DNA of 64,000 bases, taken from positions 124,001 to 188,000 of the forward strand of contig CP133159.1 in assembly GCA_030913385.1 (NCBI GenBank), given 5' to 3'. The notes below the pieces were generated by a model, which saw nothing but the letters and a program-made list of their open reading frames with translations, ran no database searches and was not told the DNA's origin. Shown here piece after piece: positions 38,043-45,922 of this stretch. The translations under genes and the position numbers were made by a program. Origin of the DNA: Cytophagaceae bacterium ABcell3 (lineage in GTDB: Bacteria > Bacteroidota > Bacteroidia > Cytophagales > Cytophagaceae). Within the stretch, counting starts at the first letter, position 1; the number at the start of each line of letters is the position of its first letter.

Positions 38043-38348
38043 TAATTCGCAATTACAATTGACCAACAAGCCCATAAATGGTTTTACGCCAAGTCGAAGC
38101 CTTACATTCCTAAAGATAACGATAAAAAGCAAAAATCAACGATTACACACGCACTTTGAAGCATTCAATACTGCACCGCCACGACCAACACTGATCCAGT
38201 ATTAGCTTTCGAATACCTCCCCTTACGAAGGCATTTATCAGAAAATAATTAAATTTTACATGGTGCAGCCGTAGCAAGATCTTTTCAACGTAAGCCACTG
38301 AATTGGAGTTGCCCGAGTGATATAATTGCATCGAAACAAGGTGTCGAA
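38043..38348. other. gene-free stretch
   Basis: About 300 bp between the lipoprotein and MepB genes. The only open frame (minus, 38143-38352) has an unnatural composition with scattered Cys, Trp and His and no start context. No promoter, repeat or RNA could be identified. Confidence 0.5.
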
Positions 38349-38858
38349 TCAAAACAAACTTTCTATAAAATCTTGTCTAGCAGCAATTTCCTTATTGATC
38401 AAAACAAAATATTTTGTCTGCCAACTTTGGCTTTTTTCTGCTTGTTTATTTGTAGGAGTGTCCCAAGGTGGATAAACCCTGAGCCCACGCTTTCCTGCAT
38501 TGCTTTGGTGTGAGATAATGCCTTTCTCAACCAAAACAGATTTGGGGAAAATAAACTGCCCTATGCCTGTCTCGGACTTTGAGGTTATTATCATAAAGTC
38601 AACAGGATCTAAACTGCTAAAAGGTTCGGTTGCGCCATCTTCATTCCGTTTCCAAGTGGCAACAAATTGGCCTGTTTTTGTAGGTGTAATTTTAGAAACC
38701 CTATGCTCAACTTTGCGCCCCCTTAGTTCAAAAGAACAAGCCCCATACTCAGTACTTTCAGAATGGATCTTCAGGTTACCAAATGACAAGTTGAGTTTGT
38801 CATAAAACAGCTCCCGAGCAGTTAGCAGGTCGTCTTGAAGGGCATTAACAGATGTCAT
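38349..38858 (-). CDS. MepB-family protein
   Basis: 169 aa. The order EYGACSFELRGRKVEHRVSKITPTKTGQFVATWKR, then FMIITSKSETGIGQFIFPKSVLVEKGII and GKRGLRVYPPWDTPTNKQAEKSQSWQTKYF matches the MepB family, named after the third gene of the staphylococcal mepRAB operon. The biochemical role of that family is not established. Here there is no MATE pump or MarR gene beside it, so the gene is isolated. Confidence 0.85.
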   Translation of the reverse strand: MTSVNALQDDLLTARELFYDKLNLSFGNLKIHSESTEYGACSFELRGRKVEHRVSKITPTKTGQFVATWKRNEDGATEPFSSLDPVDFMIITSKSETGIGQFIFPKSVLVEKGIISHQSNAGKRGLRVYPPWDTPTNKQAEKSQSWQTKYFVLINKEIAARQDFIESLF

Positions 38859-38973
38859 AGGTAATAAAAGATGTTAAGATATTTAGAGACACTTACACTG
38901 CTGAGTAGCACTATGGCATAGCTCCTAGGTTTTACAGCATTTAAACATCCGTCGGAGGTGAAAGGCTGCAAAA

Positions 38974-38991
38974 GAGCTGAGCGCTCAGCTC
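38974..38991. repeat. 18-bp perfect palindrome
   Basis: GAGCTGAGCGCTCAGCTC is its own reverse complement. It lies in a GC-richer patch (38930-39035) between the MepB gene and an antitoxin-like remnant. It could be a protein-binding site, a hairpin, or the tip of a decayed mobile element. Confidence 0.6.
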
Positions 38992-39041
38992 CCACTGTAC
39001 CGGGGAAGGACGATAGTATGCAGTGTAGGCGGCTGAACATA

Positions 39042-39200
39042 TTATTTCTCCGAGGATTTGGAACCTTGTGATTTTAGTTTTGACTCCATATACTTCTTGA
39101 ATTCTTTAAAATCCATGTTTTCCGTATCCTTAAAAACCTTATCCCTGATCTCCCCCATCATCTTTACAGAATCAAATCTTTTTCCAGTTTTAGTCTTTAT
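39042..39200 (-). pseudogene. antitoxin-like remnant lacking its start codon
   Basis: A 52-residue minus-strand frame reads (I)KTKTGKRFDSVKMMGEIRDK and continues with KVFKDTENMDFKEFKKYMESKL to a stop at 39042. This resembles short antitoxins that begin M-K-x-K with a D-(S/A)-V-K-x-x-R-x-I-R-D-K motif and pair with PIN toxins. At the expected start the codon is ATA (39198-39200), with an in-frame stop two codons further upstream, so an ATG appears to have been lost. The internal ATG-ATG (at K-M-M) would give a truncated product. No toxin gene follows. Confidence 0.45.
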
Positions 39201-39308
39201 AATTAATCAGTTCTAGAGGACTTCTGATTTTAATAATCGGGTATCCTGATCTCAAAATTTATAGATCTGGCAAGCTGATCAGAAAAGGAAATTCAACAAA
39301 GTACTACA

Positions 39309-39664
39309 TTATTCTTGCGACATAGTAGCTTTTTCAGATTCACTAAAATAGCAATGAATCATATACCAGTCCATTGCTCCATGACTTCTAATTTCTTTTA
39401 TTTTCGAATTACTGACCCTTGAGTTAAGATAGATTTTATTATTAACGGCTCTATCAATCTGGTGTTTATCAAAAAGCGCACTTTCTATAAAATAGAAAGC
39501 TACTGGTTTGTAGCTAATTCTATTTTTATTTTTAAGACACAATAATTCTCATTTTGCTCATTCATGTACTTCTCAAATGAAATTTGATAATGAACACCAT
39601 ATCCTATCAAAAGAAGACTGAGAGTTGAAATAATAATGATGGAGGTCGTGAACAAAATTTTCAT
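39309..39664 (-). pseudogene. small membrane-anchored protein, broken by one missing base
   Basis: From the ATG at 39664 a frame encodes an N-terminal helix (LFTTSIIIISTLSLLLIGYGVHY) and continues to ENYCVLK, then reaches a stop at 39500. The next frame carries on without a break as NKNRISYKPVAFYFIESALF and ends at 39309 with SESEKATMSQE. The switch lies in an A-rich tract near 39535-39545, and one added A restores a single protein of about 118 residues. Function unknown. Decay is favoured by similar lesions in neighbours. Confidence 0.6.
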
Positions 39665-39850
39665 TAAATGCTAATAAATATTGCCGTGATTCAAATTGTC
39701 GCATAGCGGTGAGCAGCTAAGGCTATGATCTGTGGTCATTGTAAAACTACTTCACTATCCGCCCCAGATAAAGATAGTGAATAGCTGAAAGTTTTCTGTC
39801 ACCTAAAAACCAGCCATAGATTATAGCCTCGTGTTGTGTGCATGTAATTT

Positions 39851-40500
39851 TTAGTCTTCTGGTCTCCAGCCTTCAACTTTTTTCCAAGGCTTTCCTTTAT
39901 CTTCTCGTTCAAATACAGCCCCAACACCTCCTTTCAATGGAGTAATTAAAGTAGGATCCTTATCAAGCATATATTTAATATTCTAATATTTTCAGGATTA
40001 TTAGTATAATCATCGTCTTCCAATCCGCTAAACATTCTCCATCCACTATCTTCATCCCTATCAGTTTTTTCTCTATATAAAAAACGCACTAATCCGGTAT
40101 ATTCAAAACACTTTTTAGATACTAGTGCACTTTTTTCGGCAGAATCTATCCAACATGGGCTATCTTTTTTTACTATAGTTTGAGCAATGTGCTTTGGCTT
40201 GAAATGTATTTCATCTCCTTCATTTAGACCATTTATATAAACCGGCTGGTTAACAAGAACTCCTTTATAACCAGAAAACAATCCCTTCCCTTTCGTGACC
40301 CTTACCCACATTCTTTCAGTACTTGGATAATTTTCCTCTGGATTTTTAATTATAAAATGAAGTCTAACCTCATCACCTATTTTTTGAGTAACTCTTTCTT
40401 CTTTTGACGGGATAAAAAATGACTCAGGATTTTCTTTAGCTGTTAATTCAATATCTTCTAATTCCCATGCTTTCATTGCCTGTTTGTGGGTTGAAATCAT
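39851..40500 (-). pseudogene. DUF2314 + DUF2185 (Imm33-like) immunity protein, frameshifted
   Basis: The frame from 40500 reads through a DUF2314-like part (ERMWVRVTKGKG, GYKGVLVNQPVYINGLNEGDEIHF) into a DUF2185-like part (ALVSKKCFEYTG, DEDSGWRMFSGLEDDDY, NNPENIRI) and then goes out of phase, stopping at 39946. A neighbouring frame supplies the missing end NIKYMLDKDPTLITP...GVGAVFERE and stops at 39851. One added base near 39985 gives about 216 residues. DUF2185 is, as I recall, the Imm33 immunity family. Without the last quarter the domain is probably not functional. Confidence 0.65.
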
Positions 40501-40502
40501 TG

Positions 40503-40655
40503 CACATAACTAAATCTGAAACACATACACCTGCCCTTATCTCCTTATTATCTTGAATCTACTGCAAATATCTGATAGATTCAACAAGACTATCGGCACC
40601 AGTATTACATTGAACACTAATAATATTCCTTATATCCATTGATTTACTATTAATG
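40503..40655. repeat. diverged 150-bp repeat, copy A
   Basis: This block, beginning next to the start of the frameshifted Imm33-like gene, aligns along its length with 44219-44375. Shared landmarks in order are GCACA(T/C)AACTA, ACACCTGC, ACTGCAAATA(T/C)CTGATA, ATATCCAT(T/A)GATTT. I estimate roughly 70 % identity by eye. No coding capacity is conserved between copies. The rest of the gap up to 40871 holds only a 24-codon frame (40650-40724) of unknown meaning. Confidence 0.55.
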
Positions 40656-40871
40656 CACCTCAGTAAGATCCTTTATGTTAGGCACTTCAACAGAGAAGGT
40701 TTTGGATTTCTCTTTGCTATACATCTCCTTTGCTATCTGAAAGCAACTATAGGTTATGACTTTAAATTACAGCTTACTGCCGTTTTATAACTCAGCTACA
40801 CAGGTGTGACAAAGAGTATGCCATGGAAGGTTGCACATTGACTTAAAACTCATAGTATTTTTTTAAAATCA

Positions 40872-41191
40872 TTAATTATGACTGTTAAAAACCCCAACAC
40901 CAATAAACAGAAAAAATAAATGACCAATAAAATACTTAAACCTAGTTATTGAAAGACCTTCTTTCCGTGTGTAACTTTTCCAACTATAATAAAGGCCGAT
41001 TGGGGGCAGTATAAATACCGAAAGCATTGGTAAGGCAATTAACAAATCGTATAAATCTGGATGTTTATTTTTTTTAAAAATGGCCTTGCAAAAACAGTCA
41101 TTAGTATAGAAAATATAAAAAAGCCCAAATATACTTTATAAATCTTTAATGACTTTTTTAAATACTTTAGCTCTACAGGTTTGGTTTCCAT
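40872..41191 (-). pseudogene. small two-helix membrane protein frameshifted in an A8 run
   Basis: The ATG at 41191 opens METKPVELKYLKKSLKIYKV, one helix (YLGFFIFSILMTVFA), then PFLKK; it meets an early stop after the A8 run at 41068-41075. With one extra A the frame continues NKHPDLYDLLIALPMLSVFI, a second membrane section with LPPIGLYYSW, and a third, FIGHLFFLFIGVGVF, ending at 40872. The restored protein is about 106 aa. The homopolymer position allows slippage or phase variation as well as loss of function. Confidence 0.55.
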
Positions 41192-41243
41192 ATATTTATT
41201 ATCTAGCCTCGAAAGGCGAATGCTCGTTTTTATATTGTTGTAC

Positions 41244-41533
41244 CTAGTCCTTTTTCCTCTTTCCGTTATATAATATTTCTACTCTCTTTAGCTTTCCTCT
41301 TTTGTTATAGAATTTTACTTCACCTTCTTGAATTCCACTTTCGTTATAAAACTCTTCAAGGGCTAACTTTCCATTTTTGTAGTACTTTCTAGAAATCCCA
41401 GAATCTTTGTCATTCTTAAATGATCCGGTTCGCTTAATACCACCATCTGGATAATAAAAAGTATATGGGCCACTTAGCTTTCCATTCTTGTAACTAAATA
41501 TTTTTTCTTTATTCCCATTTTTATAATAGGACT
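41244..41533 (-). pseudogene. C-terminal part of a YwqK/MORN-repeat antitoxin-like protein split by IS66
   Basis: This minus-strand segment encodes MORN_2-type repeats (YYKNGNKEKIFSYKNGKLSG, YYPDGGIKRTGSFKNDKDSG, KYYKNGKLALEEFYNESG) and ends with NGKRKKD. The upstream end lies at the IS66 boundary. The N-terminal part is at 43815-44096. Removing 41534-43814 and one copy of the duplication ATAGGACT joins the two parts in frame as NGEFKSY-YKNGNK, giving 187 residues. YwqK-type proteins are proposed antitoxins. The C-terminal part now has no native start. Confidence 0.85.
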
Positions 41534-41556
41534 GTATACCTACGGCCAAGTACATC
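41534..41556 (+). repeat. left terminal inverted repeat of the IS66 element
   Basis: Starts GTATACCT immediately after the target copy ATAGGACT and pairs with 43792-43814 with about six mismatches in 23 bases. Confidence 0.88.
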
Positions 41557-41612
41557 TTTATTCCCAAAAAATGACGCCATAAGTTTGCATTACAAACTAT
41601 AACAGCAAAATA

Positions 41613-41912
41613 ATGGCAACAAACACAAAAGTATCTGACCAGATGCGTGAGCTTTATCAGCTTTGGCAACAAAGCGGTATCAGTAAAAAAGAATTTAGCC
41701 TTCGGCAGAACATCAATTATCAAAAATTCATCTATTGGTGCGGCAAATATAGAACAGAGGAGCCCGGTACCGGATTTGTCCCTCTGAAAGTAAGCAGCCC
41801 TGATGAAATTAACCCTGCGGCCGGCAACATGGAAGTTGTCTTTCCTTCCGGTGCCAAGGTCATATTCCACGGCATGGCAGATCCATCATTTGTTAAACAA
41901 TTAGTCAGCTAG
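41613..41912 (+). CDS. tnpA: IS66 accessory protein TnpA
   Basis: 99 aa. A small helix-turn-helix-like protein (MRELYQLWQQSGISKKEFSL, YQKFIYWCGKYR) followed by a beta segment ending MEVVFPSGAKVIFHG, typical of the first gene of IS66 elements. Required with TnpB for transposition in characterised members, mechanism unclear. tnpB begins two bases after its stop, suggesting coupled translation. Confidence 0.9.
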   Translation: MATNTKVSDQMRELYQLWQQSGISKKEFSLRQNINYQKFIYWCGKYRTEEPGTGFVPLKVSSPDEINPAAGNMEVVFPSGAKVIFHGMADPSFVKQLVS

Positions 41913-41914
41913 CC

Positions 41915-42274
41915 ATGCTTTCATTGTCTCACCAGTGCAGGTACTTTCTCTATTCGGGCAAAACCGACATGCGGAAAGGGTTTGACAGCCTATCAGGTAT
42001 TGTAAGGAGCAAACTTAACGAAAACCCCATGAACGGGGACATTTTTATTTTCCTGAACCGAAACCGAAACCATGTCAAGCTCCTTTTATGGGAAGGCGAC
42101 GGTTTCAGTATGTATCACAAACGCCTTGAAAGAGGGACTTATGAAATACCTGTCCATTGCAAAAATGTGACCAAATCTGAAATATCCGCCTCGGTATTGC
42201 AACTGGTCTTACAAGGGATTTCCCTTGAGTCGGTCAGGCACCGCAAAAGATATAAAAGTCCTGGAAATCTTTAA
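41915..42274 (+). CDS. tnpB: IS66 Orf2 protein TnpB
   Basis: 119 aa. The signature YSGKTDMRKGFDSLSGIV (about 14-31) and FLNRNRNHVKLLLWEGDGFSMYHKRLERG (about 46-74) identifies the IS66 Orf2 family without doubt. It is an essential accessory protein of the element. It ends 56 bp before tnpC. Confidence 0.95.
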   Translation: MLSLSHQCRYFLYSGKTDMRKGFDSLSGIVRSKLNENPMNGDIFIFLNRNRNHVKLLLWEGDGFSMYHKRLERGTYEIPVHCKNVTKSEISASVLQLVLQGISLESVRHRKRYKSPGNL

Positions 42275-42330
42275 ACTTATTCTTTTTTTCCTAATACCAC
42301 CTACATAGGTATATTATTTATCTTTGCAAC

Positions 42331-43785
42331 ATGCTTGCCGAAGGTATAGACTATAAAGAAAAATATGAGGAGGCGATGTCCGAGATCGCACTTTTGAAGT
42401 TTGAGCTCAAAGAGCTGAAGCGCCTCATATATGGCACCAAAAGCGAGCGTTTTGTGCCTTCGTCCGCACCGGAACAGTTAAACCTGGGACTTGGTGAAGA
42501 GCAGGCAACTGCCCCTGAAAAAGAGGAGGTCGTCAGGTTTAAGCGTGTCAAAAAAGAAACAGCCCGCAAGCACCCGGGCCGCCTCCCTATACCGGCACAT
42601 GTACCAAGGGTGGAAGAGGTTGTTGAGCCTGAAGAAGATACCTCAGGCATGAAAAAAATTGGGGAAGAGGTGACAGAGGTTCTTGAATATACCACCGGAA
42701 AGTTTCATGTGCGCAAAATTGTACGCCCGAAATACGCAAAACCTGAAGGGGAGGGTGTTGCCATTGGAGAATTGCCATACAGGGCGATAGAGAAAGGGAT
42801 AGCCGGAGCAAGCCTTGTCGCTTTCCTTGTTGTCAGCAAGTATGTTGACCACCTTCCTTTATACCGCCAGATACAGATATTTAAGAGAGAAGGCCTTAAT
42901 TTTCCTTCTTCCACAATGTCAGACTGGGTAAAACAAGGGGTAAACAAGCTTAAAATCTTATACGAACTGCATAAAAAGAGGACACTGCAAGCCGGTTACC
43001 TGATGGCAGACGAGACACCCATAAAAGTTCTCGACAAGGATAAAAAAAGTAAAATCCACCGGGGGTATTACTGGGTATATTATGACCCTGTCGGGAAACA
43101 GGTGCTGTTCGACTATCGTCCCGGGCGCGGGAGCGAAGGGCCATCAGATATACTGAAGGGTTTTCAGGGATACCTGCAATGTGACGGGTATAACGTATAT
43201 GATATGTTTGCCAACATCAAGGGCATAACATTGTTCCATTGTATGGCACATGCCAGAAGGATGTTTGAGAAAGCATTGGACAATGACAAAGAAAATGCAG
43301 AACATGCCTTGAAAGAATTTCAGAAGTTATATGATATTGAGCGTAAAGCAAGGGAGGCCGGGATGTCTTTTGAAGAAAGAAAGGAATCAAGGCTTGATGC
43401 AAAAACAACATTGGACGACCTGGAAGAATGGATGAAAAACCTGTACCCTAATATTGCCCCTAGGAGTCCTATTGGAAAGGCGCTCGAATACTCCTTGAGC
43501 AGATGGGAAAGGCTCTCCATATATCTTGAGGATGGCAAGCTGGAGATAGATAACAATCTGGTGGAAAACTCAATAAGGCCAGTAGCCATAGGAAGGAAAA
43601 ATTATCTGTTTGCCGGTTCACATGATGCTGCCCAGAGAGCCGCCCAAATATACTCGCTTGTGGCAAGCTGCAAAATCAACGGTGTAAACCCATTGGAATG
43701 GATGAAAGATGTTCTGGAAAGAATAGACAATCACCCGGTAAACAGGCTGGAAGAACTGCTACCCGGGAAGTGGGTAAAATTATAA
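42331..43785 (+). CDS. tnpC: IS66 transposase TnpC
   Basis: 484 aa DDE transposase. N-terminal coiled coil (about 8-30, KYEEAMSEIALLKFELKELKR), then a central region with HPGRLPIPAHVPR. The catalytic core has the first Asp in LMADETPIKVL (about 224), the second in LQCDGYNVY (about 288) and the Glu in LEIDNNLVENSIRPVAIGRKNYLFAGS (about 428). The C-terminal IS66 tail ISLVASCKINGVNP-like YSLVASCKINGVNP is present. Appears full length. Confidence 0.95.
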   Translation: MLAEGIDYKEKYEEAMSEIALLKFELKELKRLIYGTKSERFVPSSAPEQLNLGLGEEQATAPEKEEVVRFKRVKKETARKHPGRLPIPAHVPRVEEVVEPEEDTSGMKKIGEEVTEVLEYTTGKFHVRKIVRPKYAKPEGEGVAIGELPYRAIEKGIAGASLVAFLVVSKYVDHLPLYRQIQIFKREGLNFPSSTMSDWVKQGVNKLKILYELHKKRTLQAGYLMADETPIKVLDKDKKSKIHRGYYWVYYDPVGKQVLFDYRPGRGSEGPSDILKGFQGYLQCDGYNVYDMFANIKGITLFHCMAHARRMFEKALDNDKENAEHALKEFQKLYDIERKAREAGMSFEERKESRLDAKTTLDDLEEWMKNLYPNIAPRSPIGKALEYSLSRWERLSIYLEDGKLEIDNNLVENSIRPVAIGRKNYLFAGSHDAAQRAAQIYSLVASCKINGVNPLEWMKDVLERIDNHPVNRLEELLPGKWVKL

Positions 43786-43791
43786 AATCAA

Positions 43792-43814
43792 CATGCACTT
43801 GCCCGAAGGCTTAC
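43792..43814 (-). repeat. right terminal inverted repeat of the IS66 element
   Basis: Read inward on the minus strand it begins GTAAGCCTTCGGGCAAGTGC. The target copy ATAGGACT follows at 43815-43822. Confidence 0.88.
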
Positions 43815-44096
43815 ATAGGACTTAAATTCACCATTAGGACTCCCTTGCTCAAAATACTGGTAGGCTTGTATTTTTCCAGATTTATAATATTTAATTTGTT
43901 TACCTACAGCAAGGTATATTGTGTCACCACCTTCTGTAGGATTTAAAATATACCAACCCACTAACTTTTTATTTCCATTACTGTAATAGTCAATAATTTC
44001 AACAGAGTCTTTGACAGTGAATACTTTGTAAGATTTACCTAGCGAAAATTGGCTGGAGACAAAAAGTAGAATTAAGGATATGACTGCTGTTCTCAT
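43815..44096 (-). pseudogene. N-terminal part of the split YwqK/MORN protein
   Basis: 94 codons from the ATG at 44096: signal peptide (VISLILLFVSSQFSLG), then SVEIIDYYSNGNKKLVGWYI and a first MORN-like unit (KYYKSGKIQAYQYFEQGSPNG), reaching the IS66 target site at GEFKSY. As it stands translation would run nine codons into the element (VSLRASAC) and stop. The truncated product lacks most repeats. See the matching C-terminal part at 41244-41533. Confidence 0.85.
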
Positions 44097-44218
44097 TGGT
44101 TTAGTATATAAAGTAATTTATAAACAGCTAAACACCTACCTTCCGGTAGGCTTAAAAGCGATTTACTTTTTTCTTCAAGGTAGTTTAGAGTTTATCGGAT
44201 TTATACTCCTTCAAATAG

Positions 44219-44375
44219 CACACAACTAGACATTAAACACAGACACCTGCACCTATCCCCCATTTCTTTAAATTTACTGCAAATACCTGATAAACTCAAT
44301 CCTTTGACAGGGCTATTATTACCTGTCATACATCGCAAATTAATAGACATACACTATATCCATAGATTTGGCGTT
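44219..44375. repeat. diverged 150-bp repeat, copy B
   Basis: Partner of 40503-40655, same orientation. It lies about 120 bp upstream of the split YwqK gene, whereas copy A lies directly upstream of the Imm33-like gene, so both copies precede minus-strand immunity-type genes. It may be a remnant of a duplicated cassette end. Confidence 0.55.
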
Positions 44376-44389
44376 AACAGGCATTGCTT

Positions 44390-44665
44390 CTAAAATGGCA
44401 GATCATCTTCAGGATCAAGTATTTGAATATCTTGCTTGCCGTTGGAATGGCTTGTGATCTTTTTGTCATGAGTGATCAACTCATAATCTTCATTCATAAA
44501 GAAATCAATATCAGAAGCATTCTTCTCATAAAACTCATCAGCCGGAATGCCATCTATTACAAAAACTCTATGAAATTTCATTTTCCCACCGACAAAATAA
44601 GACCTCTTTATGTAATTACGGCCTTTTTTATCTTGATAGATTTTCTTTTTCTTATTATTTTTCAA
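44390..44665 (-). CDS. small hypothetical protein
   Basis: 91 aa, soluble, very basic N-terminus (KNNKKKKIYQDKKGRNYIKR) and acidic C-terminus (ILDPEDDLPF). No family recognised. The start is a TTG at 44665, because no ATG precedes the conserved-looking part; it overlaps the end of the DUF6434 pseudogene by 11 bases. Protein-like composition favours this strand over the antisense frame. It could also be a fragment. Confidence 0.45.
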   Translation of the reverse strand: MKNNKKKKIYQDKKGRNYIKRSYFVGGKMKFHRVFVIDGIPADEFYEKNASDIDFFMNEDYELITHDKKITSHSNGKQDIQILDPEDDLPF

Positions 44666-45189
44666 TTGTCCTTACCGTCAAATAGTTACTATAGTCTGTT
44701 GGATTGTCTTGCAGAAAGTCCCGAATATAAGCATTGTATTCAAACTGGGGAGCAATTTCTTTTTGGCGATTTATCCATGTTGACAGTTATTTCTATCCAT
44801 TTATTAACTGCGTCACCCAATGGTTTCTCTCTGCACTTTTAATCCAATTCATGAACCTCACATTGAACTTAAACCTTTACTCGCCCTTTAAAAAGGCTCT
44901 TACATTTTCAGTATTTTTGTAATTATCTGGTCATTAAGGCTTTTTCAGTTAGTTTTTCTGTATTCCAGTCAAACTTAGAAGTCTTTCTAGTCGTTAGCTT
45001 TTTATGTTTTATTCTAAATCCTGATTTAAGGTATTCTTCTATTCTTTCAGCCAATTCAAGCTTAATCACTTACCCCCCTTTATCCAAATTTTCACTTCTA
45101 CAAAATTCAACAAGTTCCTCTTTATACCAGTAAAAGTCTCGGAAATCTTTTACCGATAAATCTTTAGCCAGTTTTGGTCTTACTTCCAT
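44655..45189 (-). pseudogene. SAP-domain DUF6434-type gene with multiple lesions
   Basis: Pieces in successive frames reassemble a SAP/DUF6434 protein: EVRPKLAKDLSVKDFRDFYWYKEELVEFCR, a TAA at 45070, ELAERIEEYLKSGF and KTSKFDWNTEKLT, a frameshift at about 44924, DNYKNTENVRAFLKGE, a TAA at 44877, RFKFNVRFMNWIK, a frameshift near 44828, KPLGDAVNKW, a frameshift near 44750, APQFEYNAYIRDFLQDNP, end at 44655. The intact family order is preserved although the gene is dead. DNA-binding SAP domains bind AT-rich DNA; the role of DUF6434 is unknown. Confidence 0.75.
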
Positions 45190-45337
45190 ATCATAATTCA
45201 CTGCGTAATCAATTGCTAAAATGTGGCACAAGCAATAGTCGTAAATTCTGCTGACTGTTTCTGACGTTATCATGGTGCTTTACAGCTCTGTTGGCGGCAG
45301 TTCATTCTATCTTGCCTGTAAAAGGCTTTCTTAACTG

Positions 45338-45922
45338 TTAGTAAATATCCCTTTCATATTTCTTTTCTTTTGTTCTGATAACATACTTTCCATTTTCATC
45401 CTGTTTTATTAAATCATATGTGCCAGAAACATATCCAAAGGAAGGACAGCAATTAGGGTCGTCCTTATGCCACAGTCCATAAGTAAAAGTAATTTTATCA
45501 TCGTAGAATTCCCGATACTCTCCTTTAAAAATTTTTATACTATCAGCTAAGTGCTTCGACTCAACACTTGATTCCTTAATTAAGTCTACAGGTATTAGCT
45601 TACAGCTACTGTCTATATGAAAAATATAATCATCATTAATATAACCTGTCCCTTTAGTTATCTCATGAATCCTTAAAAACTTTTCACCTTTATATGTGAA
45701 CATAATAGGATCTTCAAAATATGCCAATTCGTCTGTAGTAAAGGTTTCTAACGTTTCCTTTGTCTTGTAATCGCCTATTTTTATTAATTGAGAAGTGTCA
45801 TTTTGAAAAAAACTAATAAATATAGTACAAGATGGACTTACAACTTCATTTCGTGATACTTGTCCAAGTAATGAAGAATTTACAATATATAGTAGGAAGA
45901 TGGTTATAATTAAAATTTTCAT
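45338..45922 (-). CDS. secreted hypothetical protein
   Basis: 194 aa from the ATG at 45922 (a TTG one codon upstream is ignored). Signal peptide MKILIITIFLLYIVNSSLLG. The mature part is rich in Asp, Lys and Tyr with likely beta structure (IMFTYKGEKFLRIHEITKGTGYI, KITFTYGLWHKDDPNCCPSFGYVSGTYDLIK). No family recognised. It appears intact, in contrast to its neighbours. Confidence 0.6.
   Translation of the reverse strand: MKILIITIFLLYIVNSSLLGQVSRNEVVSPSCTIFISFFQNDTSQLIKIGDYKTKETLETFTTDELAYFEDPIMFTYKGEKFLRIHEITKGTGYINDDYIFHIDSSCKLIPVDLIKESSVESKHLADSIKIFKGEYREFYDDKITFTYGLWHKDDPNCCPSFGYVSGTYDLIKQDENGKYVIRTKEKKYERDIY

Larger units (their letters stand above)
41534..43814 (+). mobile_element. IS66-family insertion sequence, complete
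   Basis: A 2281-bp element with three genes (tnpA, tnpB, tnpC) in the usual order. Terminal inverted repeats are GTATACCTACGGCCAAGTAC (41534 on) and the right end read inward, GTAAGCCTTCGGGCAAGTGC (43814 inward); 15 of these 20 bases agree. It is flanked on both sides by ATAGGACT (41526-41533 and 43815-43822), the 8-bp duplication expected of IS66. All three genes are intact, so the element may still move. It interrupts a YwqK-like gene. Confidence 0.93.

Noticed and set aside
38143-38352. 69-codon minus-strand frame
   Set aside because: Cys/Trp/His-scattered composition, no start context, overlaps the MepB stop.
40650-40724. 24-codon minus-strand frame MYSKEKSKTFSVEVPNIKDL...
   Set aside because: Protein-like but too short to assign; no start signal or homologous copy B counterpart, so it is mentioned only within the repeat entry.
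41244-41870. 208-residue protein joining MORN repeats to an N-terminal segment
   Set aside because: The N-terminal 115 residues are read from IS66 DNA antisense to tnpA; it is an artefact of the insertion.
44384-44842. 152-codon plus-strand frame
   Set aside because: Overlaps the DUF6434 pseudogene and the small minus-strand gene antisense; the blocks on the minus strand match a known family order.
39309-45189. All broken genes explained by sequencing error
   Set aside because: The DUF6434 copy has five or more separate lesions and the IS splits have clean target duplications, so real decay is certain for part of the region; error remains possible only for the single-base cases.
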